Shown here in pieces: positions 17,185-26,881 of a DNA stretch of 64,000 nt. Origin of the DNA: an uncultured Granulosicoccus sp. (GTDB lineage: Bacteria > Pseudomonadota > Gammaproteobacteria > Granulosicoccales > Granulosicoccaceae). The notes under the pieces were generated by a model, which saw only the letters and a program-made list of their open reading frames with translations, had not been told where the DNA came from and ran no database searches. Made by a program: the position numbers and the translations under genes. The stretch is taken from contig CANLXI010000027.1 of NCBI GenBank assembly GCA_947495035.1, positions 27,094 through 91,093 of the forward strand, written 5' to 3'. The first letter of the stretch is position 1, and each line of letters begins with the position of its first letter.

Positions 17185-18723
17185 GTGTCCGTGCCTGTTC
17201 GACAACGCTCCTCAGCGTCCTCACGTCTCGCCCGGCGTGCTTTTGCCTGCAATGAACCTCGGTTGCAGCAACGAGCAGTGGATGCGGGCATGGTAAAGCC
17301 TGCCGCTTCCAGACAGACGCCCCGATCCAGCGCCGATGCGGCATCTGCCGGCGGCAAGGGCGAGAACGGCTCGGCTGTGAAGCCGGAGGGCGACGATAAA
17401 TTGGCGCCGGTCTCGATCAAGCCGCTGGATATCGTGGTGCCTGATCAGATCGGTCGCTACACCATTGGTCGACGAATCGGTTCCGGTACCTGCGGCGTCG
17501 TGCATCAGGCGCTGGACAATCTGCTGGGACGGGAAGTGGCCATCAAGCTATCGCCAATGGGTGAGGCGCATGTGTCCACTGGCAAGGTACCCGGGGCCCA
17601 ACGTGCCTACCAGACCGAGATCATTGCCGCCGGTCGATTGACGCACCAGAATATCGTCACCGTACACGATGCCGGACAATTCGAAGAGCTCAATTACCTG
17701 GTCATGGAGGTGGTTGAAGGCAAGTCCCTGAAGGAATACGGCAAGGGCAAGACCCTGTTGCCGGTACATGAGGCCTTGCGTGTGATTGCCGAGTGCTGCA
17801 TGGCGCTGGACTACTCGCACCAGCAGGGAATTCTTCATCGAGACATCAAGCCGGCGAACATCATGCTGGCGAACAATGGCGTGGTGAAGTTGCTGGATTT
17901 CGGTATTGCCGTGGGCCTGCGAGATGAGGGTGAGCTCAATCGCAAGGGGCCGACACTGGGCACGCCCAACTACATGTCGCCTGAGCAGATTCTGGGGCGT
18001 GATCTGGGGCCACCCAGCGATTTCTACTCGCTGGCAACTGTGCTGTTCGAACTGCTCACCGGGCGTCAGTTGTTCAAGGCAAAGAAGGTGAAGGATCTGT
18101 TCCGCACGGTCGTTCACCGACCTGCACCGCGTCTGCGTCAGATACGTCCGGACCTGCCTGCGGAACTGTCCAGTGTGCTGGCCAGGGCGCTGGAAAAGAA
18201 ACCCGAGGTTCGCTACCAGACAGGCCAGGACATGGCGCGTGCCCTGCGCCCGTTCATCGAGAAATTCGGCGTGCAGAGTCGCCGCCCCCTGGCCCGGCAG
18301 AGGCTCATACGCAGGCTTCGGCAGCAGTCCTTTTTCAGGCCGTTTTCCGAGGCCGAGATCAGTCAGTTGCTCGATCGTGTGCAGGTGCGCCGCTTTGGTC
18401 CACAGGACACGCTGACAGCGTGCGGGACAACGGTACGTCGTCTGCTGGTGATCACCGACGGGCTTGCCAGTATCCGGGCGCAGGACCGCCATCTGCGACT
18501 GTTGTCGGAAGGCGACAGTCTTGGCGAAGCCAGTTTCATCAGCGGCGCTCCTGCGTCGCATGATGTCGTGGCACTGACCGATGTCAAGGCGCTGGAATTG
18601 TCTGCGGGTTCATTGAGCAAGCTGCCGTCGAAAGTCCATTTGCACTTCTATCGACATGTGTCCGAGCTGCTCAGGGCAGGCAACGCACTCGCCGATACGG
18701 CCGAGTGCGATGTCCTGCTGTGA
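17185..18723 (+). CDS. Hanks-type Ser/Thr protein kinase with C-terminal cyclic-nucleotide-binding-like domain
   Basis: 512 residues from GTG 17185; ATG 17290 is an alternative that trims a low-complexity N-terminus. The kinase domain spans about 90-360: glycine loop GSGTCGVV (99-106), Lys121 in REVAIKL, catalytic HRDIKPANIM (from 218), DFG at 238-240, and GTPNYMSPEQ. All catalytic residues are present. After a basic linker, about 385-500 form a CAP-like beta-roll (LLVITDGLASIRAQ; LLSEGDSLGEASFISG). The phosphate-binding cassette has no Arg after the GE (it reads SFISGAPASHDVV), so cAMP binding is doubtful. No membrane helix is seen. Targets are unknown. Confidence 0.9.
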   Translation: MSVPVRQRSSASSRLARRAFACNEPRLQQRAVDAGMVKPAASRQTPRSSADAASAGGKGENGSAVKPEGDDKLAPVSIKPLDIVVPDQIGRYTIGRRIGSGTCGVVHQALDNLLGREVAIKLSPMGEAHVSTGKVPGAQRAYQTEIIAAGRLTHQNIVTVHDAGQFEELNYLVMEVVEGKSLKEYGKGKTLLPVHEALRVIAECCMALDYSHQQGILHRDIKPANIMLANNGVVKLLDFGIAVGLRDEGELNRKGPTLGTPNYMSPEQILGRDLGPPSDFYSLATVLFELLTGRQLFKAKKVKDLFRTVVHRPAPRLRQIRPDLPAELSSVLARALEKKPEVRYQTGQDMARALRPFIEKFGVQSRRPLARQRLIRRLRQQSFFRPFSEAEISQLLDRVQVRRFGPQDTLTACGTTVRRLLVITDGLASIRAQDRHLRLLSEGDSLGEASFISGAPASHDVVALTDVKALELSAGSLSKLPSKVHLHFYRHVSELLRAGNALADTAECDVLL

Positions 18724-18746
18724 ATGACTGATTGCTGACGCAGGGA

Positions 18747-19763
18747 TCAGCTGGCGCTGTCACTGTTGTGGCGGCGTGCCATCAGCTTCTTTTCCCAGTC
18801 GAGTGATGTCCTGACAATGGTGTCAAGTTCATCGAATTGCGGTTTCCAGTCCAGGGTCTGGTGGATCTTGTCGACAGCGGCAATCAGCGCCGGCGGGTCA
18901 CCGGCTCGGCGCGGTTGTTCGATGACCTTGAGGGGCGCTCCGTGCACGCGCTCCACCGCGTCGATGACCTGGCGTACGCTGAAGCCATGCCCATAGCCGC
19001 AGTTGAGTAATGTGGACTCACCCCCCTTGCGCAGATAATCCAGCGCCGAGAGGTGGGCGGCTGCCAGGTCGGACACATGGATATAGTCTCTGACCCCCGT
19101 GCCGTCTTCCGTCGGATAGTCGGTGCCGAATACATACAATTGTTCACGCTTGCCCAGGGCGACTTCCGCGGCGACCTTGATCAGCAGAGTGGCATTGGGG
19201 GTGGATTGGCCGATGCGACCATCCGGGTCGGAACCCGCCACATTGAAGTAGCGCAGCACCACATGCTTGAGGTCGGTGGCGGCACTGAGGTCGCGAAGCA
19301 TGGCTTCGGACATCAGCTTGGAGGTGCCATAGGCGTTGATGGGGGCGGTCTGCAGCTCTTCATGGCAGGCACCGATGCTCGGATCCGGCACACCGTAGGT
19401 GGCGGCCGTCGAGGAAAAGATGAAGTTCGCGACCTTGTTGTCCTGACAGGCTTGCAGCAGGTTGCGGGTGCTGCAGGTATTGTTCGCATAGTACTTGAGC
19501 GGGTTCTCGACGCTTTCGGGAACAATGGTGTGTGCCGCGAAATGCATCACGGTGTCGATGCCCTTGTCGGCGATGAGCTGGCTGACCAGTTCGATATCCC
19601 CGGTCTTGCCGACGACCAGTTCACCGTGCAGTACGGCATCGGCGTTGCCGGTTGACAGATCATCGAGTACGACCACGGATTCGCCGCGTTCTCCCAGTAA
19701 TTTGACGACATGGCTGCCGATGTAACCGGCTCCGCCGGTAACGAGTATGGGCTTGTTGTTCAT
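18747..19763 (-). CDS. galE: UDP-glucose 4-epimerase
   Basis: 338 residues from ATG 19763; a GTG three codons upstream is possible. It interconverts UDP-glucose and UDP-galactose with tightly bound NAD. The Rossmann motif GGAGYIGSH is near the N-terminus, the catalytic SSTAATYG and YGTSK (Tyr/Lys pair) follow, and LRYFNVAGSDPDGRIG and DYIHVSDLA are standard GalE segments. It supplies galactose donors for surface polysaccharides and could serve the export genes at 6.6-8.9 kb, though it is not adjacent to them. It converges with the kinase gene over a 23-base gap. Confidence 0.95.
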   Translation of the reverse strand: MNNKPILVTGGAGYIGSHVVKLLGERGESVVVLDDLSTGNADAVLHGELVVGKTGDIELVSQLIADKGIDTVMHFAAHTIVPESVENPLKYYANNTCSTRNLLQACQDNKVANFIFSSTAATYGVPDPSIGACHEELQTAPINAYGTSKLMSEAMLRDLSAATDLKHVVLRYFNVAGSDPDGRIGQSTPNATLLIKVAAEVALGKREQLYVFGTDYPTEDGTGVRDYIHVSDLAAAHLSALDYLRKGGESTLLNCGYGHGFSVRQVIDAVERVHGAPLKVIEQPRRAGDPPALIAAVDKIHQTLDWKPQFDELDTIVRTSLDWEKKLMARRHNSDSAS

Positions 19764-19820
19764 GGTTGACACTGGCCGCCTTGCAGTTGCGATATGGGTT
19801 GATCGGTATTGTATCGTTCG

Positions 19821-22571
19821 ATGCCGATTAATTCAGCCGGAGCTGTGCCATCATCGCTGTGCTGCAGACTATCCGGGTTAGACCGTATCGTGATTGATCA
19901 TAGTGAACAGGTAGCTGAGGGTGCCTTGCTGCTCACCGTCAACCAGCGCCTTGCGCGCCATCATCTGTCGCGCTACAGCCGGTGGCAGCTGCAGCAGGGG
20001 CGTCAGTGGTGGGAAACGCCTGCCATTCTGCCGTTTCGCGCCTGGCTGCGCACATTGCACGATGCGGCTCTGGCGGCGGGGCTGAGTGAGCGCACGCTGC
20101 TGCCCGATCTGCTGCAGCAGAAGTTGTGGCGGCAATGCATCGAGGATGATGCGCATCTGGAACTGCTGGACAAGGATGCCGCCACCGTGGCCGCAAGGTC
20201 GGCCTGGGAGATGTCCTGTGCCTGGCAGTGTGCCAACCCGGAAGACGACTATCTGTCGCACGATCAATATACCTGGCAGCGCTGGTGTCACAGCTATACC
20301 GACGCGCTGGAGGCGCAGAGTCGGATCGATGAGGCATCGCTCGCCGATCATCTTTGCGAGGTGCTGAGTCAGCCGGCGGCTGCGCCATTGTTGCCGGATA
20401 CCGTGATCTTCGAAGGCTTCCTCGAACTGCCGCCACAGTTGCTGCAGTTCACCCGAATGCTGAGCGAGGCCGGTGTCAACGTGCAGCTGGCACAGCGCCA
20501 GCCGCGGGCGCAGGTGCTGAGCCGGGAGTACGTGGACGATGAACAGGAAATACTGTCCATTGCGAATCACATGCGCGCCGAACTCGAGCACGATGTCGAG
20601 CAGTCATTGGGTCTGGTGGTGTCAGACTTGCAACAACGCAGGGCGTCGGTCATGCGTGCTTTCGATCGCGTGTTCTTTCCGGGCATGTCGCCGGAACAGA
20701 TACGCCAGCAGGGCCGGCCCTATGATCTGTCACTGGGCACGCCGCTGCGCGATACCGCGGTGGTCAGCGCCGCCCTGTCTCTGATCAGGCTCAGCCTGGG
20801 GAGCATCCAGGGCAGTGAATTGTCAGCGGTGTTGCTGAGTCCGTACACGGAAGCCTCGGCCAGTGAAGCCCGGCGTCGCGAGCAACTTGATCGCCGTCTG
20901 CGTGATGAGCGAGTGCGGTCCCTGACGCTGGAGCAATTCAGGAACAGATTGTACGCTGGCAGCCGCCTGCGAGAGCCGGTCGAGCAGCTGCTGCAGCGCA
21001 CGCGCTTCAGCAGTGTCACGCTGAGCGAATGGGCGCGACGCTTCAGCGACAGCCTCAGCCTGCTGGGCTGGCCCGGCAAGTCGATCGACACCGAAGAGTA
21101 CCAGGCTGTCTCTGCCTGGATGGAGTGTCTCGATGACATGCAGTTGCTCGATGACGGGGAAAGCGTCAACGTCAGCGACGCCCTGCGTCTGATCCAGCGC
21201 CTGGCACGCGACCGCATCTTCCAGTTGGAGACGCCCAGCACACCCATCCAGATCATGGGGCGGCTCGAGAGCCATGGCATCGACTTCGACTGCCTGTGGG
21301 TCGCCGGGCTGGACACCGAGCAATGGCCACCCACGGGGTCTCCCAGTCCCTTTGTCTCCATCGATTCGCAGAAGGCTCAAGGGGTGCCCGTCGCCTCTGC
21401 AACGGCGCGACTGGCGCTGGCAGAGCGTGAGTTCCGTCTGTGGGGCTCGCAGGCGCCGCTGCTGATTGCCAGTCATGCCAGGGCGCGCGACGGCAAGTCA
21501 CTGGATGTGGCATCGGTACCCGACTTCGAAGCCTCGGCGGCCAGTCTGGCGGCGGCTGCCGAACGCCTGCAACGACTCGAGAACCTGCCACCACTGATCG
21601 ATCCTGCGACGGTACTGCAGGCCTCTCTGCGTCTGGAGGCCATCGTGGATGATCATGGGCCGGCCTTGCCCGAGGGCAGTGAAGTGCGTGGCGGGGCGCG
21701 CCTGTTCGAGGATCAGGCGCTGTGTCCCTTCCGTGCGTTTGCCTTGCACCGGCTGGCCATCCGGCCGTTGGAGGAAGCCGGTTTGGGGCTGGATCCTCGC
21801 CAGCACGGCATCTTGCTGCACAGCGCGCTGGAGCAGTTCTGGCAGACGGTGGGCAGTCATGCCGCACTGCTGGCCTTGAGTGACGAGCAGCGCCTGCAGG
21901 AGCTGGAACGGGTGATTGACGCGGTTGTCGAGGAATATCAGGTACCGGACTCGCTGCGCAGGCTGGAAACCATTCGTCTCAAGGGCTTGCTTGACGAATG
22001 GCTGGTGCAATGCGAGATGCCACGCCAGGCGTTCGAGGTCGTATCACTGGAACAACGACAGAGCATCGAGCACGGTGGCGTCGTCATGAACGTGATGCTG
22101 GACCGGATCGATCGGATAGGTGAAGCACTGGTCGTCATCGATTACAAGACCGGCACCTCCAGCAGAATCAACACCTGGGCTGATCAGCGTATCGTCAACC
22201 CACAGCTGCCCCTGTATGTACTGACCAATGATGAGATCGAAGGGGCCGGTTTTGCGCAGGTCGCGCGACACCAGTGCACCTTCAAGGGAGTGGCCAGCGA
22301 TTCGTCGCTGTTACCCAAGGTCAAGACCAGCGTCACTCGTTCACGCGGCGGGCAGGCAACGGATCGACCACTGGAGAACTGGAGCGACTGGCGTGCGCAC
22401 TGGCGCGAAGCACTGGACGGGGTGGCCAGCGAGGTCCGCCAGGGACTGGCCACAGTGACGCCGATGAAGACGGCCTGTCTGCATTGTGATCTGAAATCCC
22501 TGTGCCGAATCGACGAACAGGCTGTGGTGCCAGAGCTGGATTCAGAGGACGGGATGGAGGTGTCATCATGA
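19821..22571 (+). CDS. AddB-like PD-(D/E)XK nuclease/helicase-like DNA repair protein
   Basis: About 917 residues from ATG 19821; a TTG at 19809 and a GTG at 19890 are other in-frame starts and none has a clear ribosome-binding site. The N-terminal and central part is a helicase-like scaffold (LLTVNQRLARHHL; IQIMGRLESHGIDFDCLWVAGLD), lacking a convincing Walker A motif. The C-terminus is a RecB-type nuclease: ALCPFRAFALHRL, then VVIDYKTGTSS with the metal-binding Asp and Lys, then CLHCDLKSLC, which together with the earlier Cys makes the four-Cys [4Fe-4S] staple of AddB nucleases. It overlaps the AddA-like gene by ATGA, so the two form one double-strand-break end-processing complex. Confidence 0.88.
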   Translation: MPINSAGAVPSSLCCRLSGLDRIVIDHSEQVAEGALLLTVNQRLARHHLSRYSRWQLQQGRQWWETPAILPFRAWLRTLHDAALAAGLSERTLLPDLLQQKLWRQCIEDDAHLELLDKDAATVAARSAWEMSCAWQCANPEDDYLSHDQYTWQRWCHSYTDALEAQSRIDEASLADHLCEVLSQPAAAPLLPDTVIFEGFLELPPQLLQFTRMLSEAGVNVQLAQRQPRAQVLSREYVDDEQEILSIANHMRAELEHDVEQSLGLVVSDLQQRRASVMRAFDRVFFPGMSPEQIRQQGRPYDLSLGTPLRDTAVVSAALSLIRLSLGSIQGSELSAVLLSPYTEASASEARRREQLDRRLRDERVRSLTLEQFRNRLYAGSRLREPVEQLLQRTRFSSVTLSEWARRFSDSLSLLGWPGKSIDTEEYQAVSAWMECLDDMQLLDDGESVNVSDALRLIQRLARDRIFQLETPSTPIQIMGRLESHGIDFDCLWVAGLDTEQWPPTGSPSPFVSIDSQKAQGVPVASATARLALAEREFRLWGSQAPLLIASHARARDGKSLDVASVPDFEASAASLAAAAERLQRLENLPPLIDPATVLQASLRLEAIVDDHGPALPEGSEVRGGARLFEDQALCPFRAFALHRLAIRPLEEAGLGLDPRQHGILLHSALEQFWQTVGSHAALLALSDEQRLQELERVIDAVVEEYQVPDSLRRLETIRLKGLLDEWLVQCEMPRQAFEVVSLEQRQSIEHGGVVMNVMLDRIDRIGEALVVIDYKTGTSSRINTWADQRIVNPQLPLYVLTNDEIEGAGFAQVARHQCTFKGVASDSSLLPKVKTSVTRSRGGQATDRPLENWSDWRAHWREALDGVASEVRQGLATVTPMKTACLHCDLKSLCRIDEQAVVPELDSEDGMEVSS

Positions 22572-25500
22572 GAAAGCCGATTGATGCGGACGTTCGTCAA
22601 CGTGCTCTGGACCCACGCCAGTCCTTCATCGTGCAGGCGCCTGCAGGCTCGGGCAAGACAGAGCTGCTCACCCGGCGGGTACTGACGCTGCTGACGAGTG
22701 TGGATGAGCCTGAAGAGATCATGTCCATCACCTTCACTCGCAAGGCGGCCAGTGAAATGCGGCAGCGTGTGGTGGAAACACTGGTCAGAGCCGCCAGCGG
22801 CGTCGAGGCTGCCAATGACTACGAGCAGGAGGGTCTGGCGCTGGCGCACGATGTGCTGCAACGCGATGCCGAGAGACAGTGGCAGCTGATACGCAACCCA
22901 CAGCGTCTGAACCTGCGCACCATTGATTCACTCGCGACGCAACTGGCGCATCGTCTGCCGGTCACCTCCGCGCTGGGGGCCCCCACCGGGATCGTGGAAG
23001 ATGCCAGTGCCCTGTATCGGGAGGTGGCTGCCCGTTTCATCGAGTCCAGCATGGAGTCGCTCGATCTGGTGATGTTGCAGGTTGGCAATCGCCTGGAACA
23101 GGTGCGTTCCCTGCTGGCCAGTCTGCTGGCAAACCGGGATCAATGGAAACGCTATGTCTATCATGACGAAGACCATGATGCCTTGCGCGAACACCTGGAG
23201 GGCATGCTGGGGCAGTTGATCGAGTCACGCCTGGAGAATCTGTGTGTGCTGCTTCCTGACGGTCTCGAGGAGGCGTTGACCGCGCGATTGCGGCTGGCTT
23301 GCAGCTTTCTGCTGGAGGATGCCGAAGGCGATCTGGACGAGCTGCCCTGGGAAATGCAAGGCTGGCTGGATCTCGAAGAGCTTCCCGGTGCCTCGGTGGA
23401 AGATCTGAATCGCTGGTGCTGTATCGGTGCCGCCCTGCTCACCAAGGGCGGGAGTCTGCGCAAACGTCTGACCCGGGCGGAAGGTTTTCCGGCGAAATCC
23501 GATGCCAGGAAGCGCGGTGTCGAGGCTGCCGTACTGGTGTCTCACAAACAACAGATGCAGGATCTGCTGGAAGGGGTGGCACTCTGCCCGGAATTCATCG
23601 ATGCTCTGATCGAGGTTTGCAATCTGCCGTATCCGCGCTATGCCGATGAGCAGTGGGATCTGCTGTCGCAACTGCTGAAGGTGTTGCCGGATCTGTTGCT
23701 GGAATTGCAGCTGGTGTTTGCCGAGCGGGGGGTAGTGGACTTTGCCGAGCTGTCCGAGCGAGCACAGCGGGCGCTGGGGACCGAAGAGGCGCCAACCGAT
23801 CTGGCCCTCGCGATGGATCTGTCGCTCAAGCACATTCTGGTGGATGAGTTCCAGGATACTTCGCAGACCCAGTTTCGCCTGTTCGAACGACTGGTCAGTG
23901 GCTGGAGCCCTGACGATGGCCGCACCTTTTTTGCCGTGGGTGATCCGATGCAGTCGATCTACCGTTTCAGAGACGGCGATGTCGCCTTGTTCGGCAAGGT
24001 CAGTGATCAGGGGATTGGTCCGGTGGCACTGGAATCGCTGGTACTGGAGGTCAACTTCCGTGCAGCGCCGGATGTCATTTCCTGGGTGAACGAGACGTTT
24101 TCGGCGATCTTTCCGAAGCGGGCGGATGCGGATACCGGGGCAATCACCTATTCGGAATCCCGGGCACACCTAACCAGCGAAGGCAACGTGCAGTTGCACG
24201 GCCTGGTTGATCGAGGCCGGGATGATGAAGCTGCCCGGGTCGCCTCTCTGGCTGCCGATGCACTGGCAACGGACCCGGAGCATACGGTAGCCATCCTGGT
24301 TCGAACTCGCTCGCAGGCGGGAGAGATATTCGATGCGCTGCGCGCCCGTTCGTTGCCCTATGAGTCCATCGACATGGACCTGGTGGGCGAACGCGGGGTG
24401 GTGCGTGACCTGATCTCACTGTGTCTGGCTCTGCGCTATCCGCATGATCGTCTGCACTGGCTGTCGATATTGCGTGCACCATTTGTCGGGCTGACGCTCA
24501 AGGATCTGCATGTGTTGATGGATTGTGACGATTCGCGGAAAGCGGTCATCGAGTTGCTGCGCGAAAGCGATCGTGTGGCTGCGTTGTCGGCCGATGGCCG
24601 GCAGCGGATCGAGCGATTCATGCCGCTGATGGAGCCTGCCTTGAAGCATGCATCCCGCAGTCGCCTGCTGCCCTGGGTGGAGGCGCTGTGGTTGCAGCTC
24701 GGTGGTCCGGCGGTGTGTCGGGATGCCGTGGATCGGGACGCCGCTGAAAGGGCCCTGGCGCGGTTGGGGGCACTGGAGGCCGAGGGGCGCTTGTGGGACA
24801 AGAGCATTCTGGCGGAAACCATGCAGAAGCTGTACGCGGCCAATGCCGAGGAGGGCGAGTGCCGGATTCAGGTGATGACATTGCACAAGGCAAAGGGACT
24901 GGAGTTCGATACGGTCATTCTGCCGGCTCTGGATCGGCAGCCTCGTGGGGATACCACGCAGTTGCTGAACTGGTTCGAGAGCACGCTCGATGGCAGGCCA
25001 CAGATGCTGCTGGCGCCACTGGAGCAGTCCGGTCTGCCGCCGGGCCGCCGCGACCGCATCAATCGTCTGGTGCGCAAGGCCCGCGAACGCTGCGACGAAC
25101 AGGAAAAACTGCGTCTGCTCTACGTCGCCTGCACCCGCGCCAAGCGCCATCTCCACCTCCTGGCCCGCATCTCCCGCTCCACCACCGGCGACTACCAGAC
25201 ACCCATCAATTCCTCCCTTCTCAAGCCTCTGTGGCCCCTGTTCGAATCCGATTTCCTGAGATCAGACACCCATGAACCATCCCGGGAACAACCAGCAGAC
25301 ACCCACAAAGCCGAGACAGCGCAGTCAGCAGACACCCATGAACCTGTAGCACCTTCAGCAGACACCCATGAATCTGTCACTGGTTCATCAGCAGACACCC
25401 ATGAACCACCAGCGATCACCGCCACTGAGCCTGCTCCTTTGCTGGAAAGGCTGCCTCTGGCGACTTCCATTCCGACATTCGACTGCTTCAGCTGGAAAAG

Positions 25501-26161
25501 GAAGCAAAAAAATGAAGACTCCAGAGCAGATTCATTGACTTTTTCCTGGGCAGGGCGCACAGCACGGGATATCGGGACTGTTGTGCACCAGCAATTACAG
25601 CTGCTCGCCGAGAGGGCCGATAGCCTCGATGACGTCGATATGGCATCGCTGGCAGGGATCGCTCGCGTTCAGCTGCAGAATATGGGTGTCCAGAACGAAG
25701 CCTTGCCGGAGGCCGTCGCCACGGTCAGCGAGGCTGTGCGCAACACACTGGATGATCCGCGAGGGCGCTGGGTGCTGAAGAATCACCTGGAAGCCCGTTC
25801 GGAATGGGCCCTGACCGTGGCAGAAGATATGGGTGTCTTGTCTGGGACGGCGGAAGACATGGGTGTCCGGTCTGGTGGCGATGTGGGTGTCTGGAACCGG
25901 GAGGTGCGGCAGGTGGTGATTGATCGCACGTTTGTGGATGAGAATGGGACGCGCTGGATCGTGGACTTCAAGACCGGAGCGCATCAGGGTGGGCAGCTGG
26001 AAACCTTTCTTGACAATGAACAGCAGCGCTATGCCGTTCAGCTCAACCGCTATGCTGATATCATCAGTCGCATGGATGGGCGTCCGATCCGCGTGGGATT
26101 GTACTTTCCACTGCTGAAGGCATGGCGGGAGTGGCAACCGCCGCTCTCGGGCGATGAGTAG
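22568..26161 (+). CDS. AddA-like UvrD-family helicase/nuclease
   Basis: 1197 residues from ATG 22568, which overlaps the stop of the AddB-like gene and follows GGAGGTG. A superfamily-1 helicase: Walker A APAGSGKTELLTRR, motif Ia ITFTRKAASEMRQR, motif II ILVDEFQDTSQTQ, motif III VGDPMQSIYRFRDGD, VMTLHKAKGLEFDTVILP, and motif VI LLYVACTRAKRHL. The C-terminal nuclease carries WIVDFKTGAHQGG. With its partner it unwinds and trims broken DNA ends for RecA loading. Two loops are unusual: residues about 877-945 and 1039-1109 are built from repeats of the dispersed GACACCCAT/ATGGGTGTC motif (DTHE and MGV peptides), so this protein is longer and more repetitive than expected. Confidence 0.92.
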   Translation: MRKPIDADVRQRALDPRQSFIVQAPAGSGKTELLTRRVLTLLTSVDEPEEIMSITFTRKAASEMRQRVVETLVRAASGVEAANDYEQEGLALAHDVLQRDAERQWQLIRNPQRLNLRTIDSLATQLAHRLPVTSALGAPTGIVEDASALYREVAARFIESSMESLDLVMLQVGNRLEQVRSLLASLLANRDQWKRYVYHDEDHDALREHLEGMLGQLIESRLENLCVLLPDGLEEALTARLRLACSFLLEDAEGDLDELPWEMQGWLDLEELPGASVEDLNRWCCIGAALLTKGGSLRKRLTRAEGFPAKSDARKRGVEAAVLVSHKQQMQDLLEGVALCPEFIDALIEVCNLPYPRYADEQWDLLSQLLKVLPDLLLELQLVFAERGVVDFAELSERAQRALGTEEAPTDLALAMDLSLKHILVDEFQDTSQTQFRLFERLVSGWSPDDGRTFFAVGDPMQSIYRFRDGDVALFGKVSDQGIGPVALESLVLEVNFRAAPDVISWVNETFSAIFPKRADADTGAITYSESRAHLTSEGNVQLHGLVDRGRDDEAARVASLAADALATDPEHTVAILVRTRSQAGEIFDALRARSLPYESIDMDLVGERGVVRDLISLCLALRYPHDRLHWLSILRAPFVGLTLKDLHVLMDCDDSRKAVIELLRESDRVAALSADGRQRIERFMPLMEPALKHASRSRLLPWVEALWLQLGGPAVCRDAVDRDAAERALARLGALEAEGRLWDKSILAETMQKLYAANAEEGECRIQVMTLHKAKGLEFDTVILPALDRQPRGDTTQLLNWFESTLDGRPQMLLAPLEQSGLPPGRRDRINRLVRKARERCDEQEKLRLLYVACTRAKRHLHLLARISRSTTGDYQTPINSSLLKPLWPLFESDFLRSDTHEPSREQPADTHKAETAQSADTHEPVAPSADTHESVTGSSADTHEPPAITATEPAPLLERLPLATSIPTFDCFSWKRKQKNEDSRADSLTFSWAGRTARDIGTVVHQQLQLLAERADSLDDVDMASLAGIARVQLQNMGVQNEALPEAVATVSEAVRNTLDDPRGRWVLKNHLEARSEWALTVAEDMGVLSGTAEDMGVRSGGDVGVWNREVRQVVIDRTFVDENGTRWIVDFKTGAHQGGQLETFLDNEQQRYAVQLNRYADIISRMDGRPIRVGLYFPLLKAWREWQPPLSGDE
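25196..25402 (+). repeat. Cluster of CAGACACCCAT motifs in the helicase-nuclease linker
   Basis: Six copies in one orientation at 25196, 25263, 25296 (last base differs), 25329, 25359 and 25392. Four of them sit in a longer unit AGCAGACACCCATGAA with spacings of about 30 bases, keeping the reading frame and encoding repeated DTHE peptides. Confidence 0.85.
25682..25893 (+). repeat. Cluster of ATGGGTGTC motifs in the nuclease domain
   Basis: Three exact copies (25682, 25829, 25859) and one GTGGGTGTC variant (25883), in the orientation opposite to the 25.2-25.4 kb cluster. The last three are in frame and encode an inserted-looking loop DMGVLSG/DMGVRSG/DVGVWN just before the catalytic DFKTG. 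Confidence 0.8.
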
Positions 26162-26182
26162 TCTTGATTGACAGGGGCGACA

Positions 26183-26854
26183 ATGCAGGCGGATTACTGG
26201 CATCAGAAATGGGCCGATAACAAGATCGGATTTCATCAGGAACGCGCCAACAAGCGCCTGGAGCACCATTGGCCCGAGTTGGGACTGGCTGGCGATGAAA
26301 CCGTGTTCGTCCCCCTCTGCGGAAAATCACTGGACATGTTGTGGCTGCACCGGCAGGGCCTTTCCGTGCTGGGGGTGGAGCTGAGTGAAAAGGCCGTTCA
26401 GTCGTTCTTCAGTGACAACGCATTGACCTGCGAACAGCATGAGTCGGACGGTTTTCTCGTGTTCACCGGCACCGCCGAAGCGCAAGGCATCCAGATACTG
26501 GTGGGTGACTATTTTTCACTGACACCGGATCACCTGCACCACTGCAAGGCCCTGTACGACCGCGCATCGCTTATCGCCATGAATCAGGACATGCGCAGTT
26601 CCTATGCGGCTCATCTGGGGCGTTTGCTCGCACCAGGCACCCGCGGCCTGTTGCTGGCTATCTCCTACGACGAAGGCCGCATGGAAGGCCCTCCCTTTTC
26701 GGTGCCGCAGGAAAACGTGCACGAATTGCTGGGAGAGCACTTCGATATCGGCGAACTGGCTCACTACAGCGGCCCCGAACGTTTGGGCAACCTGGCCGAC
26801 AGAGGACTTGAAACGCTGGATGAACGGGTCTATGTACTGACCCGTAATCCCTAG
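26183..26854 (+). CDS. tpm: Thiopurine S-methyltransferase
   Basis: 223 residues from ATG 26183, just after AGGGGCGAC; the frame opens five codons earlier without a site. A class-I SAM-dependent methyltransferase of the TPMT family. In bacteria it methylates selenium and tellurium oxyanion products and thiopurines. Seen: MQADYWHQKWADNKIGFHQ (the family's opening motif), SAM-binding VFVPLCGKSLDMLWL, GVELSEKAVQSFF, and ALYDRASLIAMNQDMR. Of note, bacterial Tpm is tied to tellurite/selenite detoxification, and a TelA-type gene follows 1.1 kb downstream on the same strand; functional linkage is an inference. Confidence 0.94.
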   Translation: MQADYWHQKWADNKIGFHQERANKRLEHHWPELGLAGDETVFVPLCGKSLDMLWLHRQGLSVLGVELSEKAVQSFFSDNALTCEQHESDGFLVFTGTAEAQGIQILVGDYFSLTPDHLHHCKALYDRASLIAMNQDMRSSYAAHLGRLLAPGTRGLLLAISYDEGRMEGPPFSVPQENVHELLGEHFDIGELAHYSGPERLGNLADRGLETLDERVYVLTRNP

Positions 26855-26881
26855 AAAAGTCAATTACTTGAGCGACGAGAC

